Part shown: one piece after another, positions 25,021 through 37,600 of the stretch
Layout: every line of letters starts with the position of its first letter
Position numbering within the stretch: position 1 is the first letter of the stretch
Made by a program: the position numbers and the translations under genes
Origin: Cucumis sativus
Taxonomy: Eukaryota > Streptophyta > Magnoliopsida > Cucurbitales > Cucurbitaceae
Length of the DNA: 64,000 bases
NCBI RefSeq assembly: GCF_000004075.3
Contig: NC_026660.2
Coordinates: 16,697,837-16,761,836, forward strand
Reading direction: 5' to 3'
Notes under the pieces: generated by a model
Told to the model about the DNA's origin: nothing
The model's database searches: none
The model's input: only the letters and a program-made list of their open reading frames with translations

Positions 25021-26705
25021 CTGGGAACAAAAACAAATACCAGTATTTGATATACGATAATAGTTTAGTTGTGTATATCATTAAACAAACTATACCTACT
25101 TTAAAAACAATTCACCAAAATAATTTGTTACTCTTTTTCTTTTCTTTCTATTATTTTAGTCCTTTGACTATCAACTCTCTATTTCTTACTTAGGAGTCTT
25201 CAAACAAATATTTCATCTCTTTCAATCTCCTACCTATTTTATCACTTTAAGCAACAATAAAGTAAACAATAATAACAATAATTCTTAAAATAAAAATTGA
25301 AAAAAAGAAAAAAGAAAAAAAAAACTTTTTTGACTGCTAACTAACATTTTGAGGCAGTGACTCACATGAGCCAATAATTATTGACATTGACTTTAAACAT
25401 CCTCAGCTGCCACCAAAAAGTTTATGCTATCTTTAGGTGTAGAAAAAAAAAATTATTTATAGGTTCTTCTTGTTTATAAATTTTAACGGATCGAACGTTT
25501 GACGCCAACATTTAAATTGGATTTAGAAGATTTTTGTAACTCACTTTATGTTTGAAGCTTTTAGTATTTCAACGGTTGTATTTTGAAACTTATTACAATG
25601 TATATATTGTTATTAATTTTTTTTACGATATGTGCTATTTTCTTCTTGTCTATATGTTTGTTTCCTATTTAGACTATTATTCTAATACACTTTATAATAC
25701 ATTGGATTTCAAATACTTATGCAATTATAATTCACATGTTGTAACAAACCAACTCAATATATATAAAACACTTGAAAATTTTTATAACAATTTAAGTCTC
25801 ATCAACAATACAAAAAATCGTTTGAATTTAATTAGAAAATTGTCCGCATGTAAATATTGAAAATAAAACTAAGTAGAGACAAAAATCATTATTGTTACTG
25901 TTGCCTTTGATTTTTTTAATGTTACCAATATTGTTTAACCTTAGGAAGTCGGTGACGACAGCACAATAACAGTAAATTTTACAAAATTTATAATTTTGAG
26001 TATATGTAATAAAGAAAAACAATCTAATCATGTTTACGATTTAAACTCGTTATTATTGATCCATCAATGAAATCTGGTTACGACTATATAAAAAACGCAA
26101 TTTATAGAGAGATAGAAAGAAGAAGAAGAAAAAAAAAGTTGAATTTAGGTTGAGAGTATATTGAGACATTTTGGATTCACTCAAGTTTGAAATAGATATT
26201 ATCATATATATAAAATTGAAAAAGAAGTCAAATTAGAGGGATTGACTATTAGATATATGAGTAGAAAGTAGAAAGTAGAAAGAAAGAGAGTTTGTCCCAC
26301 ATGGACACACTTTTCCCAGCTCAGCCTTCAATACAAAATACAAATATGAATATATCCTATTCCTCTTCACAACTTCAGCTCTCGGCTTTTAACTTTCTTC
26401 CATAAAGAAAACTTCCTTATTATTATTATTATTATTATCATTTTCGGTTTCAACATTTTACATTGCCTTATTTAATTTATTTTTCTATATTTAAATAAAT
26501 AACAAAAAAAATATTTACAATTTTTTAGACAATAGCCATAAACTTAACCACTTAACTTTGGTGAGAAAATAGATGGAGTAAATTGGAATATAATTATATA
26601 TAAACACACAAAAGGTACAAAGTGATGAGCATTGAGCAGTCACGAGTGGTGGTGGACTCCACTATTCTAATTACTTAGCTTATTCTCCAGAGAATATTTA
26701 TTATT

Positions 26706-26707
<2 letters not shown>

Positions 26708-26739
<32 letters not shown>
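26708..26739 (+). repeat. CT dinucleotide microsatellite
   Basis: An uninterrupted run of about 15 CT units, followed by a C-rich, A-rich stretch that resembles a plant 5' leader on the plus strand. No matching open frame follows. Confidence 0.9.
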
Positions 26740-26741
<2 letters not shown>

Positions 26742-27170
26742 AACATTAACAACAACAAAAACAACACGTAAAACAAAAACCCAAACAAATTACTTCATCT
26801 CCTGCTTCCTCCACCCCTCACAAATACACCAATTTTCATTCACTTTTCTATTTCATATATTCCTTCTTTCTCAACACAATCATTTCTATTTTACAAACAA
26901 TTCTTTTATTTATTTATTTATTATTATTATTACAGAAAAAAAATGTATTTAAAAAACAAACGAAAAACTCCACACAAGTAGTACTCCGATCCTCACAGCC
27001 AAAAGAGCAGAAGTAATCTTTCTCCTTCTTCTTCTTCTTCTTCAACTCAATCGTCCTCCTGTTTGCTTGCTCTTCTTGATCTTCTACACCGGCTGGCTTG
27101 GTGGGGTTTGATTAAATTTATTTATTTATTATTAATTAATTAATTAATTTAATTTGATAAAACTAAAATG

Positions 27171-27190
27171 CAGCTCAAAGGGATAGACAA
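27171..27190 (-). promoter_or_regulatory. TAS3 3' miR390 target site (cleaved)
   Basis: The plus strand reads CAGCTCAAAGGGATAGACAA, which resembles miR390 itself (AAGCTCAGGAGGGATAG...) with one base fewer in the middle. The part GGGATAGACAA agrees with the 3' site of Arabidopsis TAS3 as I remember it. The missing base lies in a short homopolymer run and may be an assembly error. It does not change the register, because it lies on the 3' side of the predicted cut. Confidence 0.85.
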
Positions 27191-27305
27191 GGAAGGAGAA
27201 GATGAGTTGGGTGGAAATAGGGATAGATTCTACTCAAACTCCATATGGGTATTACCCAAAATAGAGTATGAAATCAAATGGATGGTAAAGGGAAAGGTTA
27301 TGGTG

Positions 27306-27347
27306 TTGGTCTTACAAGGTCAAGAAAAGGTCTTACAAGGTCAAGAA
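27306..27347 (-). ncRNA. Tandem tasiR-ARF units D7 and D8
   Basis: Two contiguous 21-nt units, 27,306-27,326 and 27,327-27,347 (minus strand). Each starts with the 19-nt core TTCTTGACCTTGTAAGACC and they differ only in the last two bases (AA and TT). They are in perfect 21-nt phase with the 3' miR390 cut. Targets by family knowledge are ARF2, ARF3 and ARF4 mRNAs. Confidence 0.95.
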
Positions 27348-27424
27348 GACTCCATTTCAAAAGCTTAAAAAAAGAAACGGAAACAAGAAAAAAATAAGAA
27401 AAAAAGAAAAACGAAACGTATAAA

Positions 27425-27445
27425 AAGCTCAGTTAGGATAGTGCC
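27425..27445 (-). promoter_or_regulatory. TAS3 5' miR390 site (non-cleavable)
   Basis: The plus strand reads AAGCTCAGTTAGGATAGTGC plus one base, identical to miR390 except at positions 9, 10, 11 and 18. Central mismatches at 9-11 are the hallmark of the 5' site that binds AGO7-miR390 without being cut. Confidence 0.92.
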
Positions 27446-27949
27446 ATGGCTAGTAAGAATCAGTGACTATATCTCCTAAAAGGAGATGCCAATGGGAAAA
27501 CCCCACCGGAAACGCCGGCCGCCATGGCAGTTGCCTCCTCGTTGGTCCATGCATGCGACCTGAAAAGGAAAATCTCATTAATTTTTACACCATTTTGGTG
27601 TGGAATTAGTGAAACTAAATAAGAGATTAACGATGGTTAATTAATTGTGAAAAGAGAAAGGGGGAATAATTAAAGAAAATAGATGTAGAATGGTTGACCT
27701 TTTGAGGAGGAGGAAGGATATGGGAAAGTTTGGGAGGAAGGGATTTTGAGAGAGATAATGGAGAAAGGAAGTGGTTTTTTTGTTGTGCTTTTGTTGTTGA
27801 GATGTGTGGGAGTGAGAGAAATGAGAAGGGGAAAGATGGGATTTTATGGAGGTTGAAAAGGGGAAGAGACAATTTAAATAAATTAGATGTAAAATTAAAA
27901 TTTGGGCTCTCCCCTTATTCTCACATATATTATCTAAAGGCCCATAAAT

Positions 27950-30900
27950 GATGTGAATCGTGACGTCCTTTATACGATATAATACACTTTTGTCTTTAAG
28001 ATTTGAATATAAATTATTTCGATTTTGAAATTTTTTTTCTTTAACTGACAATTGTAAATATTACAATAAAACGTAAACCATTAATATATGCGATCCAATT
28101 TTTAAAGTATACTGAAATATGTTGTAATATAGATTTATTTGCGGTGTTGATTGATATAATTATAACTCTAAAATAACAACTCAAAAGGGAAAAATTTTAA
28201 AAATTGAATTTCAATTTTGAAAATAAATGAAAGTTGAAATGGTTTTAATAAAAAAATAAATCAAATATGTTTTGAACATTACAACCAAACATATAATATA
28301 TCTATGGAATTTCAATGATTAATCGAAACTATATTCAAATTTAACAACAAAAGTCTTGGTTCTAAAAGTTTTCAATAAGCAAGTAATAATGTTAGTATAG
28401 GATGATTGTTAAAAAAATGTATGATTTCTTACCTACTAAGACTGTAAAATTATTGTTTTTAATTATTAAAAACTAAACATATGGTTGATTATTTTATACA
28501 TTTAGTCAATTTTTATACTACTGATAAAGCTATTATTATTTTATATCTAAACAAATGATTTTACTACTTCAAATTAAATGTTTGTTAATGAATAGCTAAT
28601 AGTTTCGAAAAACTCAATTGAAAACTATTTAAAATATTGTAGACTAAGCAAAGATAGATAGATAGATGCTTGGAGAGAATTGGTAAATTGTTTTTTTCTC
28701 TATGGAAAAATGGTAGTGGAAGAGATAAATATCCGTGCCGACGTTGGTCATTGCTTAGAATTCAAAGATTTCAACAACAAATCTTTTTGGCCCCTAACTT
28801 CCGGCTTTTTCCATCTCTTACAATTCCTTAAATTTCTACTCCAACCTCCAACCTCCAACCCATCTCCAAATACTATGTTTATTACTTTTATTTTTAATAT
28901 AATACTACAAATATATATAAATATATATATATGTGTGTGTGTGTGACCAAGTCAAAACTGAATAGAACTTTAACTAAAAAAGTTACACAAGTGAACAATT
29001 AAATAAAAAAATTAAACAATGTTTTCAAATTTTACTTAAACCAATCTACCAAAATATTCGTAAAATTTTAAATTATATATATATATTTATTTTGAAAAAA
29101 TTGTAAAGAAATAACAAATTTTACAAAATATTTATAACTTATGACAAATTCTATCAGGTCATTGATATACTATAGTGATAGAAGGTTATCATTTGATAGA
29201 ATCCAAGATTTTGTTATAGGAATAATTTAATTTATTTGTTATTTTAAAAAATATCCATTTATATTTATCAGTTTATTTATGTATTTAAGATTTTCACTTG
29301 TTTAAATCTTTGCATTTTTGTTTTCTTTTTATTTAATAATAATTTTTACTTTTTAGATCGATTAATGACTCTGGAGTTTAGAAACCTAAAAGACGAGATA
29401 ATTAATTGATATACTTCTGTAAAGGTAAAAATTTAAATGTTAATGATCTAGGTAGATACTTCCGCTCATAAAAAAATGAATTGAGCCATAAAATATTTGT
29501 TCTTTACGATAAGATGAAGTGTAATATATTTGTGTGGTGACTATTTTTGCTACATAGCATGAATAATAGTTGTTGGTAAAGTGTTTGTTTGAAGGGGAAA
29601 TCTCCTGTAACTGCTCATCACCCCACATTTGAGTAGCAAGATTTCCATCCACATGATAATGTTTTGGAGTATGATTCTCATATTAATTATTACAACAGTG
29701 AATATCTAATAAGACAAATGCTGCAACTCCTTGGCCATTGTGTTGTCTATTTTATTTATTTATGATTTGATTATATTGTTAAAATATGATTTGATTATAT
29801 TGTTTAAATACCATTTTGGTATGTTTAGTTTTTTTTTCTATTTGTTTGGTTTGCTTTTATTGAATCGAAAATTAGTCATTTAAAATGACCTTTGAATTGA
29901 AAGAGAGTAAGGTTTATTTACTTTTGTATTGTCGAGACGTTACATCAATTGTCGGTGTAAGTGAATGAGACTTTCTTAACAATTTTAACTCAGTGACTTT
30001 TTATATTGTCAACAACAAACTCTCCACCTCTAGCTATAATATATCACTAATTCACTTATGGTTCAAAAAAATTCAACACCATACCTCCAAACAACGACGT
30101 GATTCACAATCACATGTTTGTGCACTAGGAGAAGACCATTATATATTGTACCACTTTTAATAAATAGTCATGGATTCAATAACCTTCGATGAGTACATAT
30201 TGCTCTCAAACCTTTCTAAACGAATATGTTCAATGACGTGTTCTTGTATCTCTTAACTTATGTCACAAATATGACATGAATGACTAGTTTTTCAAAGTTT
30301 AGACAATATAAAACGCTGGTTATAATAAATGTTAGATATCAAAATTAAAAAAAAAAAGAAAAAGAAAAAAAATCTAGCTAATGGAATGGGAAATGTTAAT
30401 TAAAATATGAATGGTAGAGTATAAGAAATTTAAATGTTATAAGTAAACAAAGTGAAGCTAAATTAATTAAGATGTGAATTATTAAATGAAGGGTTAGGTG
30501 ATTAGGAGGTTGCGTCACATAGTTCGAAGGGCAAGGCGAGTCAAAGTCAAACAAACACACACAGCCGATTCTAGGCCTTGGCCTGCGTTCTAATCATTTT
30601 TTTTAATTACTAAATTACAAAAGATTAAATACAAATAATTTAAATAATAATAAATAATAATAGTTTCGATGTTTGAATTATTTTTATTTGATCTTACATT
30701 GCATTTTCGAGTGACATTTAAGTTATTATAATTTACGTTGCATTTTCGAGTGACATTTAAGTTATTATAATTTATGCTTGATGTACAGATTATTTCAATT
30801 TAGATTATAATCGTGTGCTTCAAAAATAAATTATTTTGATTTGAGAAATTAAAACAACCAAAAACAAAATAAGCATCGTTTATACTTAAAAATGCTACTG

Positions 30901-33900
30901 ATTTTAGATTTCAAATTTGAGTTTGCTTCCATTCGTAATGGGTGATCATCTTGTTTCAAAATTATACACGAACAGAATGGGTGTGTTTAAGCAAAATAAT
31001 AAATTTGAGAAAAACACTTAAATATTGTAACGAAAATATATGCTTAGATTAACCTAATAAATTACAACAATAATAATATTTTTTTTTATATCAAAAAACA
31101 AAATCTGATTTTGGAAACCCCACTGTCCCCCGGAAATACGAGCCCCGCCAAAACTGCGCCGTTTCAAGTTTAGAGGCCAATCGAAGAACCAAAATTAATG
31201 GTTTTCTATTTAATTTTTGTGTTTATGAGTTACACGGAAACTAATATATATACACACACACAACAATAAACTTTATATAGATTTTAAATTCGATTTTCAT
31301 TTTAAACGATAAATAACTAGCAAATAATTGATGGGTAAACATTATGCATACACGGCATAATTAATAATGCAATTCATGTAAATAAATGTAACCAATACAC
31401 ACAAAAATGACAATAATGAACGACGTATTTAATATTTTTTAAGTTAAATTGAATGCTAACAATAATTTAAAATATATACAATGAAAGTGATTGGTAAATT
31501 AGATTCCGTACACCTTTTAAATTTAAAATAATGATAAATATAACAATTAGATTTAACATATTAACATATATAACAACCTTACAAGATAATATAAATATAA
31601 CAAAATCAACTAGAGTTTATCAATAATAAAAGTTTTAATAGCATATCATACTATAAATAGGTTTATCACTAATAACTAAAAAACCACTATAAAAGTCTAT
31701 CATCGATGAACTTTGCCATATATGATTTTTAAAGTATTGTTACTTGTTAATTATTTTTCTAATACAAATATTTAAAAAAATTAGAAGTTTTAAAAAACAG
31801 AAAATAAATTTACCAACAATTTACACTTCATATAACAAAATCAATAAAAATAAAGTTAATTATCTACTGAAATTATATTTTTGTGAAATGTTATATTTTT
31901 TTTACTATTTTTTCATAAAAAATTATATATTAAGGGAAGTTTTTGAAAAATGAAAGTAAATTGAAATATTTTGTGTAATTAAAAAGGGGAAAAGACGAAA
32001 GTGGAAGATGGAAGTGACGGGTGAATGAATGGAGAAAAAGGAATAACAAATGCTGAGAACGGCAACAAATGAGAGGAAAAGTGGAATTGATGGATGAATG
32101 AGGGCATTTCTGGCATTTCTGTAAAATCGAAAATAAATTTAAAATTAAAAGGGAAAGATAAAAATAACCAAATCGGGAAACCAATAATGTTGTAAAATGA
32201 GAAAAAGCGCAAAACATTTGGAACCTTGAAACAGAAATGGCTTCCGACGAATCGTACTCTTGGATTTACGTTTGCCGTCATGTCGTGTCGCATTTTTATG
32301 GGCTTTTCAAATAGGCCCATTAAGATAGCCCTTATGGCCCTTTGGGCAACTCTCATTCCGCGTCCCTTATCTTCGTTTTCGTTTCTAAGCCATTAACAAA
32401 TGTAAACCAAGTAGGAAATGTTACCAAAGGTCCATATTGGTTACTTAAGTGAAATAAAAAATGAAAATATATGATGATTTATGTCTTAAAAGTAAACAAT
32501 ATCATACACAATTGTAGATATGTTTGGAGGATCGTCACCAATTATCATTTGATAGGTTGTTAACTGCCAACAAATTACAAGGATCGAATGTAGTATTAGA
32601 CAATAAAATATTAAATTTATTTTCACTCATCAACTTAAACTTGTAGGTCAATTGACAATTTAAGATTCGAGATTCTTATCATGATAATGATATTGTTCAT
32701 TGATCATACATTGTTTTGTTTCAAACCATCTTTTAATGTGTCGTAACAAAAACCGCGATATTAAATTAGTTCAAAATCAACTAGTTCACCACACCACACC
32801 ACACTGAAATCACGTTGAATTGACTATTCATCACACATAACACCAATTTATTGATCACTTCATGAACCAATCAACCCATGCCCATTCGTCTTCTCTCTAT
32901 AATTGTTTCTCATTCTTTTGGCACCAGGGAGAAACTTATATTTGTTATTTTATTTAAGGATTAGATCATCAATTATTTTAACATATTCAAATTTACAAAA
33001 TCTAACTTATTATAATGTTGATTGGAAAGAAGGTACCATATTCTCAGTAAGACATTTTGTAGATATAGCCTCACTAAACAACAAGACATAATAAAGTGAG
33101 ATATAGGACGTGAAGGTGAATGATGAAAACTACATTTTTTTTTAGAACAAACTATTTCATATAAAGTTGGCGAATAAAACAAAACTTAAAGAACAAGAAA
33201 CAAAAGGAGTAGGAGAGTTCTAGACGAAACATAGGCTAAAATTCTTTCATGAATTTTCCATTTTGAAGGTTAAAATAGACAATATATATATATTTTATAT
33301 TTTTCAATTCGATACAAAATTAAAATTTCAACTACTAGTATAAGAGAAAATTTAAAGTTTAAGAACTTAATAAATAAAAATCACACTTTTATGAATGCCT
33401 TTATAATGAAAAATGATTTTATAACTACTGAAACTATATTTAGAGTGTATTTAAAATTAATTTTGATTAAAAAAAAGTTAAAATAAAGATGAGTTTTTTT
33501 AAAAAAAATTTTTAGGCAATCCAAATAGATATGAAAATCTAAAAGGTTAGTCACTAAACTTTATATTTAACCAAATTGATATGACTCCAAAGTCTGATTG
33601 AAATATGAAGAAATAAAAAGACTTTTTTTACCTTAAATATCGGGTGTATACTTTAATTTCTAAGTAAATTTTAAAATCTTGAACTATATTTTAATTTAGT
33701 CTTTCATAATGCTACAAATTTAGTCTTTGTTTTGTTTCACTTTTAACCTTACTCTATGTTTAGTGTTTATTTGTACTAATTTATTTAAAATAACTATATT
33801 AATTTGCAATACTGAAATTAAATTTAAAATTGTATTTGTCATGGACATCTTTTAAAATAGCAAAATATTTAAACTATTTACAACAAAATCTACAACTTTC

Positions 33901-34570
33901 TTTAGTACCATTTGAGTTTTTAACTATATTTTGTAAATATATATATATATTTTTTTTGCTATTTATAACAACTCTCCTTACTTAGATAGTTATTTTCAAA
34001 CTTGTTCCCTTCAAATATAGCAAAATTAACCCAAATATTTTTAAATATAACAAAATTTTACTTTCTTATCTCTATTGACGATAAAAGACGGTCATCTATA
34101 TTGCGATAGACCCAAACTATAATAATTTATTATAGTATACTCCAATTTATCATGATAAATTGTGATATTTTGCTATGTTTGCAAAATTTCAATCATTTTA
34201 TCATTTAGAATATTTTTTTAATTTTAAATTAATCAATATACATCAACACAAAACAAAAACAATGAATATTTATAAAAGAAAAAAAATTTAAAAAGCATAA
34301 ATAAACAAAATCTCAAAAGAAAAATTATAACGTTTTTAAAATATTCAAAATTAAAAGTTTGAAATGAAACTAAATATTAACATTTGAAAATGGGTAATAT
34401 TTTGAAAATATAACACAAAATTTCATATTACATTATATTTTAGTTCATTAGAATATTTTGATAATTGAAAAAGAAATCAATAAAGAAAATAGAGAAATCC
34501 AAGCATTCGAGCGGACTAACGACCTTTTAAGTTGCGAGCGAAATTAAATAATCGGCGAGTTTGAACCATT
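27950..34570. other. AT-rich intergenic region, no protein gene seen
   Basis: About 6.6 kb with no supportable coding sequence. Small tandem duplications occur at 29,765-29,808 (GATTTGATTATATTGTT) and 30,692-30,772 (GCATTTTCGAGTGACATTTA, two copies). A GC-richer patch at 31,120-31,190 and a 26-codon open frame at 32,239-32,316 remain unexplained. The stretch at 33,990-34,200 (ATATAGCAAAATT, GCGATAGACC, TTTTGCTATGTTTGC) looks like a dispersed repeat type that I associate with cucurbit genomes. Confidence 0.5.
30692..30772 (+). repeat. Two-copy tandem duplication (about 40 bp)
   Basis: GCATTTTCGAGTGACATTTA followed by AGTTATTATAATTTA occurs twice head to tail with almost no change. Non-coding. 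Confidence 0.85.
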
Positions 34571-34587
34571 CTTCAATCTGATAATGA

Positions 34588-34593
34588 CACGTG
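34588..34593 (+). promoter_or_regulatory. G-box / ABRE-like motif upstream of SFR2
   Basis: ACACGTGG lies about 90 bp upstream of the SFR2 start codon. CACGTG with flanking GG is the ABRE/G-box core bound by bZIP factors. A role here is inferred from position only. Confidence 0.4.
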
Positions 34594-34679
34594 GATAGAG
34601 CATAACGGAAGCAGCTACCGAAATTCTTCTTCCTTGTGCTATCGCCATTGCTCACTTTACTTTTCCTGGCTTGCTTCAA

Positions 34680-37600
34680 ATGACGCTTGTGGCTCTCTTC
34701 CTTTACGCCACCAAGATAGCCGGCGTTTTGGTTACTCTCACCGTCGCCGCCAATGCCTTCTCCTTCCACCGGTACCGGAGAAAGAATCTCCGCCCATTCC
34801 TTTCCCCCATTGATGACTCCTCTGATGTTCTCGCCGACTTCACTCTAACCGGTATCTCTCTTCTCTTCCACTCCCAACTTCTCATGAAAATTCCACGCCA
34901 TTTCTTTTGTTTCTTCATTCAACAGCCCTAGAATTTCAGTGATTATTATATGCCTTGAATGCCGAGTGATTCGTGAAGACTTCATTTCCGAGGTGTTTTC
35001 TTAACTTATGGTGTTATTTTGTTCTACTTCGAAGTATGTCTATAGGGTTTGAGATTAATTGTGCACTTACAGTTGGTGTATCTGAATACTTACTGTTGAT
35101 TTTTGTTATTTTTCAATTTTGATTTATTGTTTCTGTCTGTTTGTGGTTCTTTATAGAGGGCGAACGTGAGTTCTTCTTTGGTCTCGCGACTGCCCCTGCC
35201 CATGTTGAGGATCGGCTCAACGATGCTTGGCTTCAGTTTGCTGAAGAACAACCCTGTGATACATCGGAATCGCAACAGGGGATGCAGCCAGCAGATGCTT
35301 TGATGGCGTCTGCTGCTGGCGATGGTGGGTCTCAGCAGGCTGCATATTCTGAAAAGAAAAGTGATAAAGGAAAGCCTCTTAAGATAGCGATGGAAGCCAT
35401 GATTCGAGGATTAAAGAAGTATGTAGGAGAAGAAGAGGGGTTGTAACAAGTGATGAATGTCAACATAACGTAGCTGCATGGCACAATGTTCCTCACCCGT
35501 AAGCACAAATCCTTTAATCCTCCACGCTTGTAAATCATTGTCGTGATTAATCATTTCTTGCTAGCTTACTATTGATTGTTAAATAAATGCAAAAATTATT
35601 TGTCTTTCAGAATGTTGAATGAGTTGTTTGGGCTTATTTCAGAGAAGAGAGACTTAGGTTTTGGTCTGATCCTGATACAGAGCTGCAACTGGCTAAAAAT
35701 ACTGGGAGCAGCGTGTTTAGGATGGGAATAGATTGGTCTAGAATCATGACTCAAGAACCAGTTAATGGACTTAAAGCTAGTGTGAGTTCAATTTTATTTG
35801 TCACCCTAGCTTGACATTTGATTTGCTCTCATCTCTTTTATTGAGTGTAGACTGCAAAGACTGTGATGCACAAATACTTTTCCATAACTTTGCTCACATG
35901 CATTTATCATTACTTGGGAATAATACGATTAATTAGTCCATGCTGGATAGTTTTGTGAAGCACATTAAATGACTTACTCTTGTTCATAAATGACAATGCA
36001 CTAAATATTATATTTGGAGAAGTTTTTAATTGATGTAACATGGTCCAAGTCATTTTCATGATGTTACCTTTCAGGTTAATTATGCAGCATTGGAGCGGTA
36101 TAAGTGGATCATCAACAGGGTTCGTTCATATGGGATGAAAGTAATGCTCACACTGTTTCATCATTCCCTGCCTCCGTGGGCTGGGGAGTATGGAGGGTGG
36201 AAGCTGGAAAAAACCGCTGATTATTTCTTGGAATTCACTAGGTTTGTGATTAATCATAATCCTTCAGGTGGTGGTTTTACCTGCCTTCTTTATTATTTAG
36301 TGCTTGTAAATGCTGTATGGGTTATGTATCATGTAGCTGCATGTAGGCAATACAGACGACTAGGAATAAAAAATTATTCAACTATATGGTTTAGTTTTCA
36401 AACTATCTCACTGTGAATGTGATTAGCAACCAAAAGAACTAAAGAGTAAGAGAAGAAAAGAAACATAGGACTTATATAGTGGTTTGACCAAGGTTGGTTT
36501 GCATCCACTTTCACAAGGGATTCATGCATCTTATTAATGAAGAAGCTTCAGAGCGATGGATATATAAACTGACTTTCGGACATCTCAAAATACTCTCATA
36601 TTCCAAACCCCCTCAGTTAGCAAATTCAGCCAAATAAGCAAAGCCCAAAGCTCACTTCAGCTTCTACAAATGTCTGCATGTATATTGTCAAACTTCTTCA
36701 AAACATTGAATTGTAAAGATGGTAAAGGAAATCTGTCATGGAAGGCAAACAAAATTCTGTCCTTGCAGTTTAGTTGGTTAGCATTTGCTTATGGATGGTG
36801 GTTCCAAAAGATTCCAACTTTAGGGCATGGTTAATTTTTGGATAGTGTTTTGACCCCAATGAATTGATGCCCTGTAGCTACTAGAAACGTCATGTTGGCT
36901 TTTTAGCTGATAGAAAAGTTGCTAGATACCTTGAAGCGGCTAGAAAAGCTGCTGATGGATATATCATTCTTTTTTAATCTAAATTACTTTTAACTTTTGA
37001 GTTCTTTTCCTTCGTTTCTTGTCAAATTGTCTGACAGTATGTAATTGTATAACTCTCATTGATCTATTTCTATGATTCTTCTTTTGGAGAATGTAAAGGA
37101 CATGTTTTGAGGCTAGTTGAGAGATGTGAATGTAACGGAATGCATGCTTATGAATTGAAGTCTAGATTTATACCATCTGTTCGTTGATGATACTTTTGTA
37201 GATCTCCGTGGGTTCTTTTGTTTTGCTGCTGATCCAATACTACTTGCTCCTATTTTGCAGGCTAGTAGTCGACAACACAGTGGATATGGTGGATTATTGG
37301 GTGACTTTTAATGAGCCTCATGTCTTTTGCATGCTCACCTACTGTGCTGGTGCCTGGCCTGGAGGTCAACCCGATATGCTTGAAGTTGCCACCTCTGCAC
37401 TGCCTACTGGTGTTTTTCAACAGGCAATGCATTGGATAACCATTGCACACTTGCAGGCCTATGACTATATCCATGAGAAAAGGTATATTTCACTCTTAAA
37501 AACTATGAAAAATATGCGTAAAAATATTTTGAGCACTGTTGCATTCTCTAAATATCTGCAGCAACTCATGCTCACCTATGTCATACTTTCCCGTTTACTT

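Larger units (their letters stand above)
19930..27160. other. AT-rich intergenic region, no protein gene seen
   Basis: About 7 kb without supportable coding sequence. It holds a promoter-like motif cluster (20,787-20,996), a CTTCCT hexamer repeat (22,845-22,883), a CT run (22,980-23,010), a degenerate foldback-like stretch (24,430-25,020) and a CT dinucleotide run (26,708-26,739). The remaining open frames are short, low in complexity and without homology that I recognise. Confidence 0.6.
27171..27445 (-). ncRNA. TAS3: TAS3 trans-acting siRNA precursor core (two tasiR-ARF)
   Basis: TAS3 transcripts are bound by miR390-AGO7 at two sites, cut at the 3' site, made double-stranded by RDR6 and diced by DCL4 into 21-nt tasiRNAs. 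Its tasiR-ARFs silence AUXIN RESPONSE FACTORs 2, 3 and 4. On the minus strand, in transcript order: a 5' miR390 site (27,445-27,425) mismatched at miRNA positions 9-11, which blocks slicing; two tandem tasiR-ARFs (27,347-27,306) sharing the core TTCTTGACCTTGTAAGACC; and a 3' miR390 site (27,190-27,171). Counting 21-nt steps upstream from the predicted cut between 27,180 and 27,179, the two tasiR-ARFs fall exactly on D7 and D8. Spacing between the sites is typical for long TAS3 genes. The transcript must extend beyond this core; CT-rich minus-strand DNA at 27,620-27,880 and GGCCCATAAA at 27,939 may mark its 5' end and promoter. Confidence 0.95.

Noticed and set aside
25552-25860. A 102-codon plus-strand frame
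   Set aside because: Tyrosine- and asparagine-rich translation of AT-rich DNA, with no homology recognised and no promoter or splice context.
27168-27368. A 66-codon plus-strand frame beginning MQLKGIDKEGEDE
   Set aside because: It is antisense to the TAS3 precursor; the repeated LQGQE in the frame is the reverse of the two tasiR-ARF units.
27627-28051. Minus-strand frames upstream of TAS3
   Set aside because: Serine- and proline-rich translations of CT-rich DNA; more likely the 5' leader of the TAS3 transcript.
32239-32316. A 26-codon plus-strand frame (MASDESYSWIYVCRHVVSHF) next to GGCCCATT motifs
   Set aside because: Good-looking start but too short, no donor site and no known homologue; kept only as a curiosity.
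36421-36800. Possible transposon piece in an SFR2 intron
   Set aside because: The text changes character (GTGGTTTGACCAAGGTTGG), but there are no terminal repeats, coding similarity or target duplication.
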